Positions 16,436-23,997 of a stretch of DNA of 46,582 nt are shown here, piece after piece. The notes beneath the pieces were generated by a model, which was given only the letters and a program-made list of their open reading frames with translations, did no database searches and was not told where the DNA came from. Each line of letters starts with the position of its first letter. Position 1 is the first letter of the stretch. Made by a program: the position numbers and the translations under genes. This DNA is from an uncultured Candidatus Melainabacteria bacterium (GTDB taxonomy: Bacteria; Cyanobacteriota; Vampirovibrionia; LMEP-6097), in contig CALBDR010000109.1 of assembly GCA_937927525.1 (NCBI GenBank), positions 1-46,582 on the forward strand. The letters are read 5' to 3'.

Positions 16436-17915
16436 TTCTTAATGAAAATGTAGTTATTAATATATATAGCCGTATTGATTACGGAAAAAAGGTAGTATAT
16501 AAATGTCATTCGACTTATCCATATTTAATTTCACAGACACAGTTCTTGATACTAGTTCTGAAGCTAATCAGGTAGATAATTATATATTTAAAGATCAGAA
16601 ATTGGATAAATATATAGATGACAATATTACTGGTTCTGATTCGGAGAAAGCGGATAAGTTAGAGGATTTATTTGAGAGTTTAGAGGATTCAGATGCTTTA
16701 AGTGAGGCAATAGCCTACTCTAAAGAAGAATTTGGTGCCGATGTCACTAGCCGTGCATTAAAGAATACAGATTTTAGTGAAGCTAAAGAGAGAGATAATG
16801 AATGGAAAGAAGTTTCAAGCGTAGTCGGTTCGGTATTAATTGATGAGAATAAAAGTGATATTGAAGACTCAATCGGTAATATCGATTCAGATGGCAAGAT
16901 AGAAAATGCTACTTTGAAAAAGATTTACAAAGAAATGGTGAACGATGGTGTAAGTGAATCAGATGCAATTTCCAATATTAAAACAATGCTTAAAAATGAG
17001 GGTATCGAAGGTGGGGATGAAATTAAATCTATTGAAGGTAGCTCATCAACTTCATCTACCAGTGGTTCAGAGGGTTTAGATAAAGTAAAAGATAAGTATG
17101 TTGATGAATTAAAAAATGATAATGGTAAGCTTCGTAAAGAAATAGATGGCTTTTTAAAAGAGGTAAAAGAAGGTAATGCTAAAGTTGGTGATCCAGCTCG
17201 TGGAGAGAAGATTAATCAGATGGCAGAAGATATTTTAGCTACAAAGCCTAGTAGTAGTGATATGTCAGACGAGGAGTATGTTTCTCGTGCAATGGAAGAT
17301 ATTTTAAGGGAATCTGGTGAGTATGAAGATGATGTAGAAGTTCGTGCAACTAAATATTATGATAAGACTGAGTTGAAATCTGATGCAGAGTTATTGAATG
17401 AAGATGGTGATAAAGTAAGAACCTTAAAAGCAAAAACATCTTTAATTAATGCCTATAAGGGTGATACAAGAGTTGATGATTTATATATAACTGACAATGG
17501 TGAGTTTGTAGAAAAAACTGGTGATGATGAATATACTCTTCTGGAGAAAGACTCAGATGGCAATATTAAATTATCCAATGGCAATGAATATGATGTAGAT
17601 AAGTTAAACGGTAAGACAAGTTACCATATGCACTTAGGTGATAAAGAAGATGAAGAGAAAGTAGAAGCAGGAGTAAAAGCAGCCTTTAAAATATTTGGTC
17701 ATGATGCAGCTGATATTAAAGAGGCAAAGGCAAAGACAGAAGATGATGTAGAAGACGCTGAAGCCATTCGTAATGCAGTTGATGATGAAGAGAATAATAT
17801 GAAAGATATGTTCGGTATGATTCTAGGCGTAATGGCTTTAGTCGGTGGAATTATTGCAGCTAGTTCTGGTAACAGTCATAAGACAGTTACTTACGGTCAA
17901 CCTAGTTATAATCCT
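16436..17915 (+). repeat. Direct repeat, copy 1 (1,480 bp)
   Basis: Includes 67 bp of upstream region (hairpin CCGTATTGATTACGG and ribosome site) and the first 471 codons of the gene at 16503. Copy 2 is at 18118-19597. I found no difference between them on reading. The copies are separated by 202 bp holding the unique 3' tail of the first gene and a short spacer. Confidence 0.9.
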
Positions 17916-18095
17916 TATCCTGGCGGCGCCGGAGGTTATGGGGGTGGTAACTATGGAGCTCAGCCTTATCAACCAATTCCTGGAGGAATTGGTGATAGAT
18001 ATGGTTATAACTCTAATCCGCCTGGCTCGGCTATTGTTTCAAACCAGGTTGCATTACGTGATGCCCAGGCGATGTTTGGTCCAATTTATACTTAA
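16503..18095 (+). CDS. Duplicated acidic protein with membrane helix and Gly/Tyr-rich tail (530 aa)
   Basis: Not recognised. It begins MSFDLSIFNFTDTVLD without a signal peptide. Residues 20-430 are very acidic and mostly helical, with one EF-hand-like loop (DSDGKIE, 128-134). A single hydrophobic helix lies at about 436-453 (MFGMILGVMALVGGIIAA). The tail from residue 472 is Gly/Tyr/Pro-rich (PGGAGGYGGGNYGAQPYQ) and ends MFGPIYT. Residues 1-471 are identical to those of the next gene, whose tail is entirely different. The ribosome site is weak (AAAAAAGG), 9-10 nt before ATG. A modular membrane-anchored body with an exchangeable C-terminal tail is inferred. Confidence 0.7.
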   Translation: MSFDLSIFNFTDTVLDTSSEANQVDNYIFKDQKLDKYIDDNITGSDSEKADKLEDLFESLEDSDALSEAIAYSKEEFGADVTSRALKNTDFSEAKERDNEWKEVSSVVGSVLIDENKSDIEDSIGNIDSDGKIENATLKKIYKEMVNDGVSESDAISNIKTMLKNEGIEGGDEIKSIEGSSSTSSTSGSEGLDKVKDKYVDELKNDNGKLRKEIDGFLKEVKEGNAKVGDPARGEKINQMAEDILATKPSSSDMSDEEYVSRAMEDILRESGEYEDDVEVRATKYYDKTELKSDAELLNEDGDKVRTLKAKTSLINAYKGDTRVDDLYITDNGEFVEKTGDDEYTLLEKDSDGNIKLSNGNEYDVDKLNGKTSYHMHLGDKEDEEKVEAGVKAAFKIFGHDAADIKEAKAKTEDDVEDAEAIRNAVDDEENNMKDMFGMILGVMALVGGIIAASSGNSHKTVTYGQPSYNPYPGGAGGYGGGNYGAQPYQPIPGGIGDRYGYNSNPPGSAIVSNQVALRDAQAMFGPIYT

Positions 18096-18117
18096 AAAAT
18101 TTATAAACCATAACTAC

Positions 18118-19597
18118 TTCTTAATGAAAATGTAGTTATTAATATATATAGCCGTATTGATTACGGAAAAAAGGTAGTATATAAATGTCATTCGACTTAT
18201 CCATATTTAATTTCACAGACACAGTTCTTGATACTAGTTCTGAAGCTAATCAGGTAGATAATTATATATTTAAAGATCAGAAATTGGATAAATATATAGA
18301 TGACAATATTACTGGTTCTGATTCGGAGAAAGCGGATAAGTTAGAGGATTTATTTGAGAGTTTAGAGGATTCAGATGCTTTAAGTGAGGCAATAGCCTAC
18401 TCTAAAGAAGAATTTGGTGCCGATGTCACTAGCCGTGCATTAAAGAATACAGATTTTAGTGAAGCTAAAGAGAGAGATAATGAATGGAAAGAAGTTTCAA
18501 GCGTAGTCGGTTCGGTATTAATTGATGAGAATAAAAGTGATATTGAAGACTCAATCGGTAATATCGATTCAGATGGCAAGATAGAAAATGCTACTTTGAA
18601 AAAGATTTACAAAGAAATGGTGAACGATGGTGTAAGTGAATCAGATGCAATTTCCAATATTAAAACAATGCTTAAAAATGAGGGTATCGAAGGTGGGGAT
18701 GAAATTAAATCTATTGAAGGTAGCTCATCAACTTCATCTACCAGTGGTTCAGAGGGTTTAGATAAAGTAAAAGATAAGTATGTTGATGAATTAAAAAATG
18801 ATAATGGTAAGCTTCGTAAAGAAATAGATGGCTTTTTAAAAGAGGTAAAAGAAGGTAATGCTAAAGTTGGTGATCCAGCTCGTGGAGAGAAGATTAATCA
18901 GATGGCAGAAGATATTTTAGCTACAAAGCCTAGTAGTAGTGATATGTCAGACGAGGAGTATGTTTCTCGTGCAATGGAAGATATTTTAAGGGAATCTGGT
19001 GAGTATGAAGATGATGTAGAAGTTCGTGCAACTAAATATTATGATAAGACTGAGTTGAAATCTGATGCAGAGTTATTGAATGAAGATGGTGATAAAGTAA
19101 GAACCTTAAAAGCAAAAACATCTTTAATTAATGCCTATAAGGGTGATACAAGAGTTGATGATTTATATATAACTGACAATGGTGAGTTTGTAGAAAAAAC
19201 TGGTGATGATGAATATACTCTTCTGGAGAAAGACTCAGATGGCAATATTAAATTATCCAATGGCAATGAATATGATGTAGATAAGTTAAACGGTAAGACA
19301 AGTTACCATATGCACTTAGGTGATAAAGAAGATGAAGAGAAAGTAGAAGCAGGAGTAAAAGCAGCCTTTAAAATATTTGGTCATGATGCAGCTGATATTA
19401 AAGAGGCAAAGGCAAAGACAGAAGATGATGTAGAAGACGCTGAAGCCATTCGTAATGCAGTTGATGATGAAGAGAATAATATGAAAGATATGTTCGGTAT
19501 GATTCTAGGCGTAATGGCTTTAGTCGGTGGAATTATTGCAGCTAGTTCTGGTAACAGTCATAAGACAGTTACTTACGGTCAACCTAGTTATAATCCT
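18118..19597 (+). repeat. Direct repeat, copy 2 (1,480 bp)
   Basis: Second copy of 16436-17915, offset 1,682 bp, carrying the same upstream region and the first 471 codons of the second gene. It ends mid-gene, where the divergent tail begins. Confidence 0.9.
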
Positions 19598-19762
19598 AAT
19601 GCACATGCACATACTGGTCGCTATACACCTACAAATCAATTTGCCAGTACTTTACCTCAAGTTCAGGCTAGGGGACCTGCGTTCCAGAGAACAGCAATTA
19701 TGAGAGATTATGGTAAGGCAGCTATTGAGCAGAGATTATATGGTGGTGGTCTTTATACTTAA
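18185..19762 (+). CDS. Duplicated acidic protein with membrane helix and alternative tail (525 aa)
   Basis: Same 471-residue body as the preceding gene, including the acidic helical region, the EF-hand-like loop and the hydrophobic helix at about 436-453. It ends in a different 54-residue tail (NAHAHTGRYTPTNQFASTLP through to RLYGGGLYT). Despite the unrelated sequence, this tail also ends hydrophobic-Tyr-Thr. Because the duplicated segment includes the upstream region, both genes should have the same expression signals. It is followed by an intrinsic terminator. Function unknown. Confidence 0.7.
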   Translation: MSFDLSIFNFTDTVLDTSSEANQVDNYIFKDQKLDKYIDDNITGSDSEKADKLEDLFESLEDSDALSEAIAYSKEEFGADVTSRALKNTDFSEAKERDNEWKEVSSVVGSVLIDENKSDIEDSIGNIDSDGKIENATLKKIYKEMVNDGVSESDAISNIKTMLKNEGIEGGDEIKSIEGSSSTSSTSGSEGLDKVKDKYVDELKNDNGKLRKEIDGFLKEVKEGNAKVGDPARGEKINQMAEDILATKPSSSDMSDEEYVSRAMEDILRESGEYEDDVEVRATKYYDKTELKSDAELLNEDGDKVRTLKAKTSLINAYKGDTRVDDLYITDNGEFVEKTGDDEYTLLEKDSDGNIKLSNGNEYDVDKLNGKTSYHMHLGDKEDEEKVEAGVKAAFKIFGHDAADIKEAKAKTEDDVEDAEAIRNAVDDEENNMKDMFGMILGVMALVGGIIAASSGNSHKTVTYGQPSYNPNAHAHTGRYTPTNQFASTLPQVQARGPAFQRTAIMRDYGKAAIEQRLYGGGLYT

Positions 19763-19794
19763 AATCTAAAAATAAGTTAAGAAATGGTTAGCAG

Positions 19795-19832
19795 AATCTT
19801 GTGGTCATAAGGGTCATGAGATTTTTTGTTTT
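19795..19832 (+). terminator. Intrinsic terminator after the duplicated genes
   Basis: A 12-bp stem AATCTTGTGGTC/GGTCATGAGATT, which needs several G-U pairs, is followed by a T run from 19822. It lies about 33 bp after the stop at 19762. The rest of the gap to 20010 is AT-rich, with a purine-rich leader and an AAGGAG ribosome site. Confidence 0.55.
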
Positions 19833-20010
19833 TATATTTCTTTCTAAGTCAGGTTTTTAGAAGAAAAAATATCTGAAAACCTTATGGATAAAAGGTAATA
19901 CATATAATATTTCCCTAAAGATCTCTTTATATAGTTACAGAGAGAGAAACAGAAGCTGGGAGGCTTCAACTTAAAGAGAGAAATCGAGAGATCAGAAAGG
20001 AGATAGAACA

Positions 20011-20772
20011 ATGGTATTTTTAGGAATTCATAATTTCCCTAGTAGGGTAAGTAGAAGTGGTTATGCTGTAAGGCAAACTCCAACAGGAGGTTGGTCGGCA
20101 TCATCTCCAGCGAGCACAGTGGGACCACATAGAGATTCATGGTCAAATTTTTATAGTGGCTTATATGGTGGTGTTAGTTATATAAACCAAGCTGTAGGAG
20201 GTGGTGGTCTAGGAGATGTTGCTAGAAGTACATATGATCCTTATTTCAATCAATCACAGAATTTAAGCTATATGCCTACCACACAGAGTACGGGATATAG
20301 TAATAGTTCTTTCCCTAGCTATAGTTCAAATAATGCTAATCTAGGTGGTTATTCAGTGAACAATTTATTCAGTAATAGTTATTATTCTCCAAATCGTGTA
20401 AGCAGAAGTGGTTATGCTGTAAGGCAAACTCCAACAGGAGGTTGGTCGGCATCATCTCCAGCGAGCACAGTGGGACCACATAGAGATTCATGGTCAAATT
20501 TTTATAGTGGCTTATATGGTGGTGTTAGTTATATAAACCAAGCTGTTGGTGGCGGTGGTTTAGGTGATGTTGCCAGAGAGTCATGGCAAGGTATTAGTAG
20601 TCCTTCTTTATATGGTGCAGCAGGCATTGTAGGTTATAACCAAGTCAACTCTACTCCATTAAATCCAAATGGTGGGCTTAATTTTAATGTTCAAAATCAT
20701 TTTGCTTCAGTAAATCCATATTCAGTTCCAAGTTTTCATAATCATGGTGCATTCAGTGGTTTGTATTCTTAA
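20011..20772 (+). CDS. Gly/Ser/Tyr-rich protein with internal 60-residue repeat (253 aa)
   Basis: Not recognised. Low-complexity protein without signal peptide. A unit starting RVSRSGYAVRQTPTGGWSAS and ending VGGGGLGDVAR occurs twice, at about residues 11-71 and 129-189. The units are separated by a Ser/Tyr/Asn-rich linker, and a Gly/Asn-rich C-terminus ends FSGLYS. The central part of the repeat is identical at DNA level. A strong ribosome site (AAGGAG) and long leader indicate substantial expression. It is the last gene of the cluster sharing the hydrophobic-Tyr-Ser/Thr end, and a terminator follows. A surface or extracellular structural role is a guess from composition. Confidence 0.65.
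   Translation: MVFLGIHNFPSRVSRSGYAVRQTPTGGWSASSPASTVGPHRDSWSNFYSGLYGGVSYINQAVGGGGLGDVARSTYDPYFNQSQNLSYMPTTQSTGYSNSSFPSYSSNNANLGGYSVNNLFSNSYYSPNRVSRSGYAVRQTPTGGWSASSPASTVGPHRDSWSNFYSGLYGGVSYINQAVGGGGLGDVARESWQGISSPSLYGAAGIVGYNQVNSTPLNPNGGLNFNVQNHFASVNPYSVPSFHNHGAFSGLYS
20053..20546 (+). repeat. Intragenic direct repeat with identical 143-bp cores
   Basis: Cores at 20053-20195 and 20404-20546 (spacing 351 bp) are identical on reading. The homologous flanks differ at several synonymous positions, e.g. GGAGGTGGTGGTCTAGGA versus GGTGGCGGTGGTTTAGGT. Confidence 0.85.
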
Positions 20773-20871
20773 GATGATATTTGGATAAAAGTAGACTTAA
20801 ATAAGATAAATGGCACTTTAGATTTTGCTTAAGTTTATTCTTTTGAGAAGTTTTCTCCTCCTGAAACTCTC

Positions 20872-20902
20872 AAGGAGCCCCTATCCAGGGCTCCTTTCTC
20901 AT
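20872..20902 (+). terminator. Intrinsic terminator after the surface-like cluster
   Basis: 9-bp stem AAGGAGCCC/GGGCTCCTT with a 7-nt loop, followed by TCTCATTTT. It isolates the cluster from the hydrolase gene at 20929. Confidence 0.75.
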
Positions 20903-20928
20903 TTTGTGGCATAATTTATCTGTATTAG

Positions 20929-21744
20929 ATGAAAAGAATTCTTATTATTCCTGGTGCAGGTTCCAGTAAATTAAATTGGTTAGATCAATTCATAGAATTT
21001 GAAGAGCTGGGATTTAAAACTTTTTTTTTAGATTATTTTGCAGAGTACCATCAAGGCTTTTTTTCATTAATAGATGAGTCAAAATATAGACTCTATGAGT
21101 ATTTTCATTTAAGTATTAATAAAAATGATTTGCAAAATATTATAGTTGCTCACTCTATGGGAGCTATGAAGCTTGTCGAAATATTAAAGTGTTTAACACT
21201 CTCTGAAAATAAATCTGCTCAGGATCAGTTTTTATTGGAGAATTTGAAAAAATCAAAAATTGTTTTAGTACAAATGCCGGTTTTAACTAAAGATCAAGTC
21301 CTAAGTTCGCTAAAGTCTGCTTCAGGAATAGCTTCTCTAATGATTAAAGCTCATACACCTTTTAAATATTCTGTTTCAGACCTTTTGTCTGATTTTAAAT
21401 TGAAATCTAGGTTTTTGCCTGAACCTTTAAAAAATATCTTTGATATGTTTTGGATTTTATCTGCTATGCATATCTCTGCTTATACTACTCCTGAAAAAGC
21501 TTTTACTAATATGGTTGATTTTTATGATTCGTGGAATTTATTAGAGTCTAATACCTATCAGGCTCTACAAGACTTTAATATCCATATGACTGTTTCTAAT
21601 TCTGATTTCTTTGTAGATAAAGAAGAGGCTCTTAAGTTTGCTGAAATTATTTCAGCTGAGACTAAAGATTTTGATTGGACTTTTCATAACCCTATGCATT
21701 TTCCTTGGTCGCAAAAAGAATTTAATAAGTGGCTTATTAGTTAA
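20929..21744 (+). CDS. Alpha/beta-hydrolase-like protein
   Basis: A 271-aa protein with the early strand-loop RILIIPGAGSSKLNWLDQF (oxyanion-hole region). The nucleophile elbow VAHSMGAM carries the candidate Ser in A-H-S-M-G, a variant of GxSxG. The late candidate residues are an Asp in VSNSDFFVDKEEAL and a His in FHNPMHFPWS near the C-terminus. No signal peptide. A TGG-CATAAT -10-like element lies 13 nt before the ATG. Substrate unknown; esterase or lipase-type activity is the family default. Confidence 0.7.
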   Translation: MKRILIIPGAGSSKLNWLDQFIEFEELGFKTFFLDYFAEYHQGFFSLIDESKYRLYEYFHLSINKNDLQNIIVAHSMGAMKLVEILKCLTLSENKSAQDQFLLENLKKSKIVLVQMPVLTKDQVLSSLKSASGIASLMIKAHTPFKYSVSDLLSDFKLKSRFLPEPLKNIFDMFWILSAMHISAYTTPEKAFTNMVDFYDSWNLLESNTYQALQDFNIHMTVSNSDFFVDKEEALKFAEIISAETKDFDWTFHNPMHFPWSQKEFNKWLIS

Positions 21745-21794
21745 ATAAAGTAGCTTGTGATTATTATGAACGAAATTTCTGAAATGGTAATAAA

Positions 21795-21830
21795 TTGACT
21801 TTTTTGCCACTTTACTCCAAAATAGTAAAT
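21795..21830 (+). promoter_or_regulatory. Complete promoter of AAA_14 ATPase B with leaderless start
   Basis: -35 TTGACT (21795-21800), a 17-bp spacer, -10 CAAAAT (21818-21823), then 7 nt and ATG 21831. The spacing is canonical. The TTG that would extend the gene upstream is the -35 box itself. Confidence 0.7.
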
Positions 21831-23036
21831 ATGGTTATCAAAAGAGAAATCTTCGACTTACTAAAAGATTCCCTGAAAGAACCTGAGATTTTAATTTTAA
21901 TCGGTGCAAGGCAAGTCGGTAAGACATTTTTACTAAATGAGTTAGAAGAATATGCTGTAAAAATGAAGTTAAGAGTGAAGTATTTTAATCTTGAAATACC
22001 TAAGGATAGTCGTTTTTTTAACCAAGATTTAGTTGATTTATATGAGGAAATTACCCAGGATGTTGATTTGTTATTTATAGATGAATTTCAATATTTTGAT
22101 AATGCTTCTAAGTTTTTCAAAGCTATTTATGATGATAGAAAAATTAAAATCAAAATTATTGCATCTGGTTCCTCATCTTTAGAGATTCATAAGCATTTAA
22201 AAGAAAGCCTTGCTGGAAGGAAGCTACAGAAAACTATTTATCCTTTAACATATAATGAATTTAAGCAAGTAGATAGTTCATTTAGTAACTATCTTATCTA
22301 TGGAGCTTTACCTGGACTATATAAGCAGAAAAATAATCAGGGGAAAATTGATTTATTAAATAATTTACTCTCAACTTATATTCTTAAAGATATAAAAGGT
22401 TTGATTAGAGAAGAAAGTATAAGTGCTTTTAATAAGCTTTTATATTTTCTTGCTGAAGCACAAGGACAAATCGTTTCATTAAGCTCTCTTGCAAGGGATT
22501 TGATGGTTGATAATAAGACAGTAGATAATTATATTTCTTTGCTTGAAAATACTTTTGTTTTATATAGTTTGAATAGTTTTTCAGGAAACCTAAGTAATGA
22601 ACTTAAAAAATCCAAAAAATACTATTTGTATGATAACGGGATTCGCAATTCGATATTAAGTGACTTCTCGTCTATCATTAAACGTAATGATAAAGGCTTA
22701 CTTCATGAAACTTATGTGCATAATTATATAAAAACCAATTCACCAAATAATTCTGAATTAAGGTTTTGGAGAACTAAATCTGGTGAAGAAATTGATTTTA
22801 TTTATTTGAAAAATAGAGAAATTAATATTATTGAAGTTAAATCTAAACTTAAAAAAGCAGAAGTTCCTAAGGCATTTGAAAAATTTTTAAGAGCTTACCC
22901 GAAAACCCAAAATTGTTTTGTCATTAATGAAACTATAAATGAGATTCTTGATTATAAAGGCTTTCAAATCCAATTTATAAAAATAGATGAATTAGAAGAT
23001 TCCCTAGAATTTGAAGAATTATTCTTAAATACATAA
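21831..23036 (+). CDS. AAA_14 / DUF4143 family ATPase (B)
   Basis: Second P-loop ATPase of the AAA_14-DUF4143 type, 401 aa from ATG 21831. Walker A GARQVGKT is at 25-32 and Walker B is LLFIDEFQYF. The strand KIIASGSSSLEI precedes LAGRKLQKTIYPLTYNEF. The C-terminal end EEIDFIYLKNREINIIEVKS matches the nuclease-like core. It is distant from copy A at 13608, so it is not a recent duplicate. The start is fixed by the promoter immediately upstream. Convergent with flgC; the terminator at about 23050 lies between them. Confidence 0.85.
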   Translation: MVIKREIFDLLKDSLKEPEILILIGARQVGKTFLLNELEEYAVKMKLRVKYFNLEIPKDSRFFNQDLVDLYEEITQDVDLLFIDEFQYFDNASKFFKAIYDDRKIKIKIIASGSSSLEIHKHLKESLAGRKLQKTIYPLTYNEFKQVDSSFSNYLIYGALPGLYKQKNNQGKIDLLNNLLSTYILKDIKGLIREESISAFNKLLYFLAEAQGQIVSLSSLARDLMVDNKTVDNYISLLENTFVLYSLNSFSGNLSNELKKSKKYYLYDNGIRNSILSDFSSIIKRNDKGLLHETYVHNYIKTNSPNNSELRFWRTKSGEEIDFIYLKNREINIIEVKSKLKKAEVPKAFEKFLRAYPKTQNCFVINETINEILDYKGFQIQFIKIDELEDSLEFEELFLNT

Positions 23037-23045
23037 CTTTTTTGT

Positions 23046-23075
23046 ATAAAAACAAACCCCGGCTCCGCCGGGGTT
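23046..23075 (-). terminator. GC-rich terminator of the flgBC transcript
   Basis: Stem CCCCGGC/GCCGGGG with a 3-nt loop (perfect palindrome 23055-23075). On the minus strand it is followed by TGTTTTTAT. It lies 31 bp after the flgC stop. Confidence 0.75.
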
Positions 23076-23105
23076 AACATAGTAATTTACGTAGTAAAAT
23101 TTTAA

Positions 23106-23573
23106 TTAAGCATTTTTGGTCATATTGAGAGCTTCTTTAGAAGCTGCTTTCACCATCTCTACGACTGAGAGTATCGCTTTATATGAACTAACTGCTTTTA
23201 GCATTTTAATCGATTCACCTGGGGCATTTACATTCGAGCTTTCTACATAGCCATCATTATCTGCTAGTGGGTGATTTGGAAGATATAACTTAGAACCTTC
23301 TGAATAATCCACTTCTACTGCAGCAACCATCGTTCCTGCACCAGGATTTTTATTTAACATCACTGAATTTAAACCAAGCTCACGCCCTTCTGCTAAGTTT
23401 TCCACCATTTCAGAAAAACTTTGATTTCTTCCTCTGGCTGCTAAAACTGGTGTTTTAGCTTTATAACCTGGTGTATACATGTTTGCGACGTTTTGCGCTG
23501 CGTATGACATTACCTCTCTTTCTGTCTTAAGAGAATTACTCGCTGTATCGAGAATTTCAAACATTCCGCCCAT
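23106..23573 (-). CDS. flgC: Flagellar basal-body rod protein FlgC
   Basis: Proximal rod component assembled in the periplasm after export through the flagellar type III apparatus. From ATG 23573 the protein is 155 aa. The N-terminal rod-family helix MFEILDTASNSLKTEREVMS is followed by YAAQNVANMYTPGYKAKTP, the usual ANx.TPGYK. The C-terminal helix (SIKMLKAVSSYKAILSVVEM) corresponds to the family's EMV...RAYQANV segment. The start lies one nt after the flgB stop, and a longer frame upstream overlaps flgB and is rejected. It is the second gene of a flgBC pair; fliE does not follow. Confidence 0.85.
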   Translation of the reverse strand: MGGMFEILDTASNSLKTEREVMSYAAQNVANMYTPGYKAKTPVLAARGRNQSFSEMVENLAEGRELGLNSVMLNKNPGAGTMVAAVEVDYSEGSKLYLPNHPLADNDGYVESSNVNAPGESIKMLKAVSSYKAILSVVEMVKAASKEALNMTKNA

Positions 23574-23574
23574 A

Positions 23575-23919
23575 TTATCCTGCCCTCGCTGCTTGTGTAG
23601 CTTCTTCCATATGTTGATAAATATGTCCATTAATTCTAGTTAATAGGACATAGGTCACATGGTTCTTGTACATTTTCGACATTTCGTCTTCTAAACTTAT
23701 TGGTGCACCATCGTATTTAACTGTTGCTTTACTTAACATAGTGCTTTTATCTATGGGGTTACCACTTCTTAAATCGCTCATAACTATGTTGAAGTCGATA
23801 TCACGTCCTTGATAACCTTCAACGCGTGCGCCAGAGATATTATTTGCTAATATTTGCTGTCTTTCACTAACAGCATCTAAAAGACCATTAAGTATTTTTT
23901 CCTCTGGACTGTTGAGCAT
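23575..23919 (-). CDS. flgB: Flagellar basal-body rod protein FlgB
   Basis: Proximal rod protein, 114 aa from ATG 23919 (MLNSPEEKILNGLLDAVSER), somewhat shorter than typical FlgB. The rod signature appears as QQILANNISGARVEGYQGRD and the downstream basic/aspartate motif as DIDFNIVMSDL. C-terminal segments SLEDEMSKMYKNHVTYVLLT match the family's last helix. A frame open farther upstream would include the divergent proA promoter, so the shorter start is preferred. It forms an operon with flgC (1-nt gap). The promoter region is shared with the divergent proA. Confidence 0.82.
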   Translation of the reverse strand: MLNSPEEKILNGLLDAVSERQQILANNISGARVEGYQGRDIDFNIVMSDLRSGNPIDKSTMLSKATVKYDGAPISLEDEMSKMYKNHVTYVLLTRINGHIYQHMEEATQAARAG

Positions 23920-23997
23920 ATAGGCTATATAAACTATTACTATTAAGCTCTGGTTAAGAGCAGTAATATATGTAATGCAATTGCTATAATTAAGCCC
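23920..23997. promoter_or_regulatory. Divergent promoter region flgB / proA
   Basis: Plus strand: extended -10 TTGCTATAAT ending at 23990, 7 nt before ATG 23998 of proA. Minus strand: TTATAT followed by AGCCTAT and ATG 23919 of flgB. Neither start has a clear Shine-Dalgarno. Confidence 0.5.

Noticed and set aside
17845..18135. Plus-strand frame overlapping the tail of the first duplicated gene
   Set aside because: It lies almost wholly inside the real gene in another frame and has no ribosome site.
20053..20546. CRISPR-like repeats
   Set aside because: Repeat units are long, coding and only two; no short regularly spaced repeats with unique spacers occur anywhere in the window.
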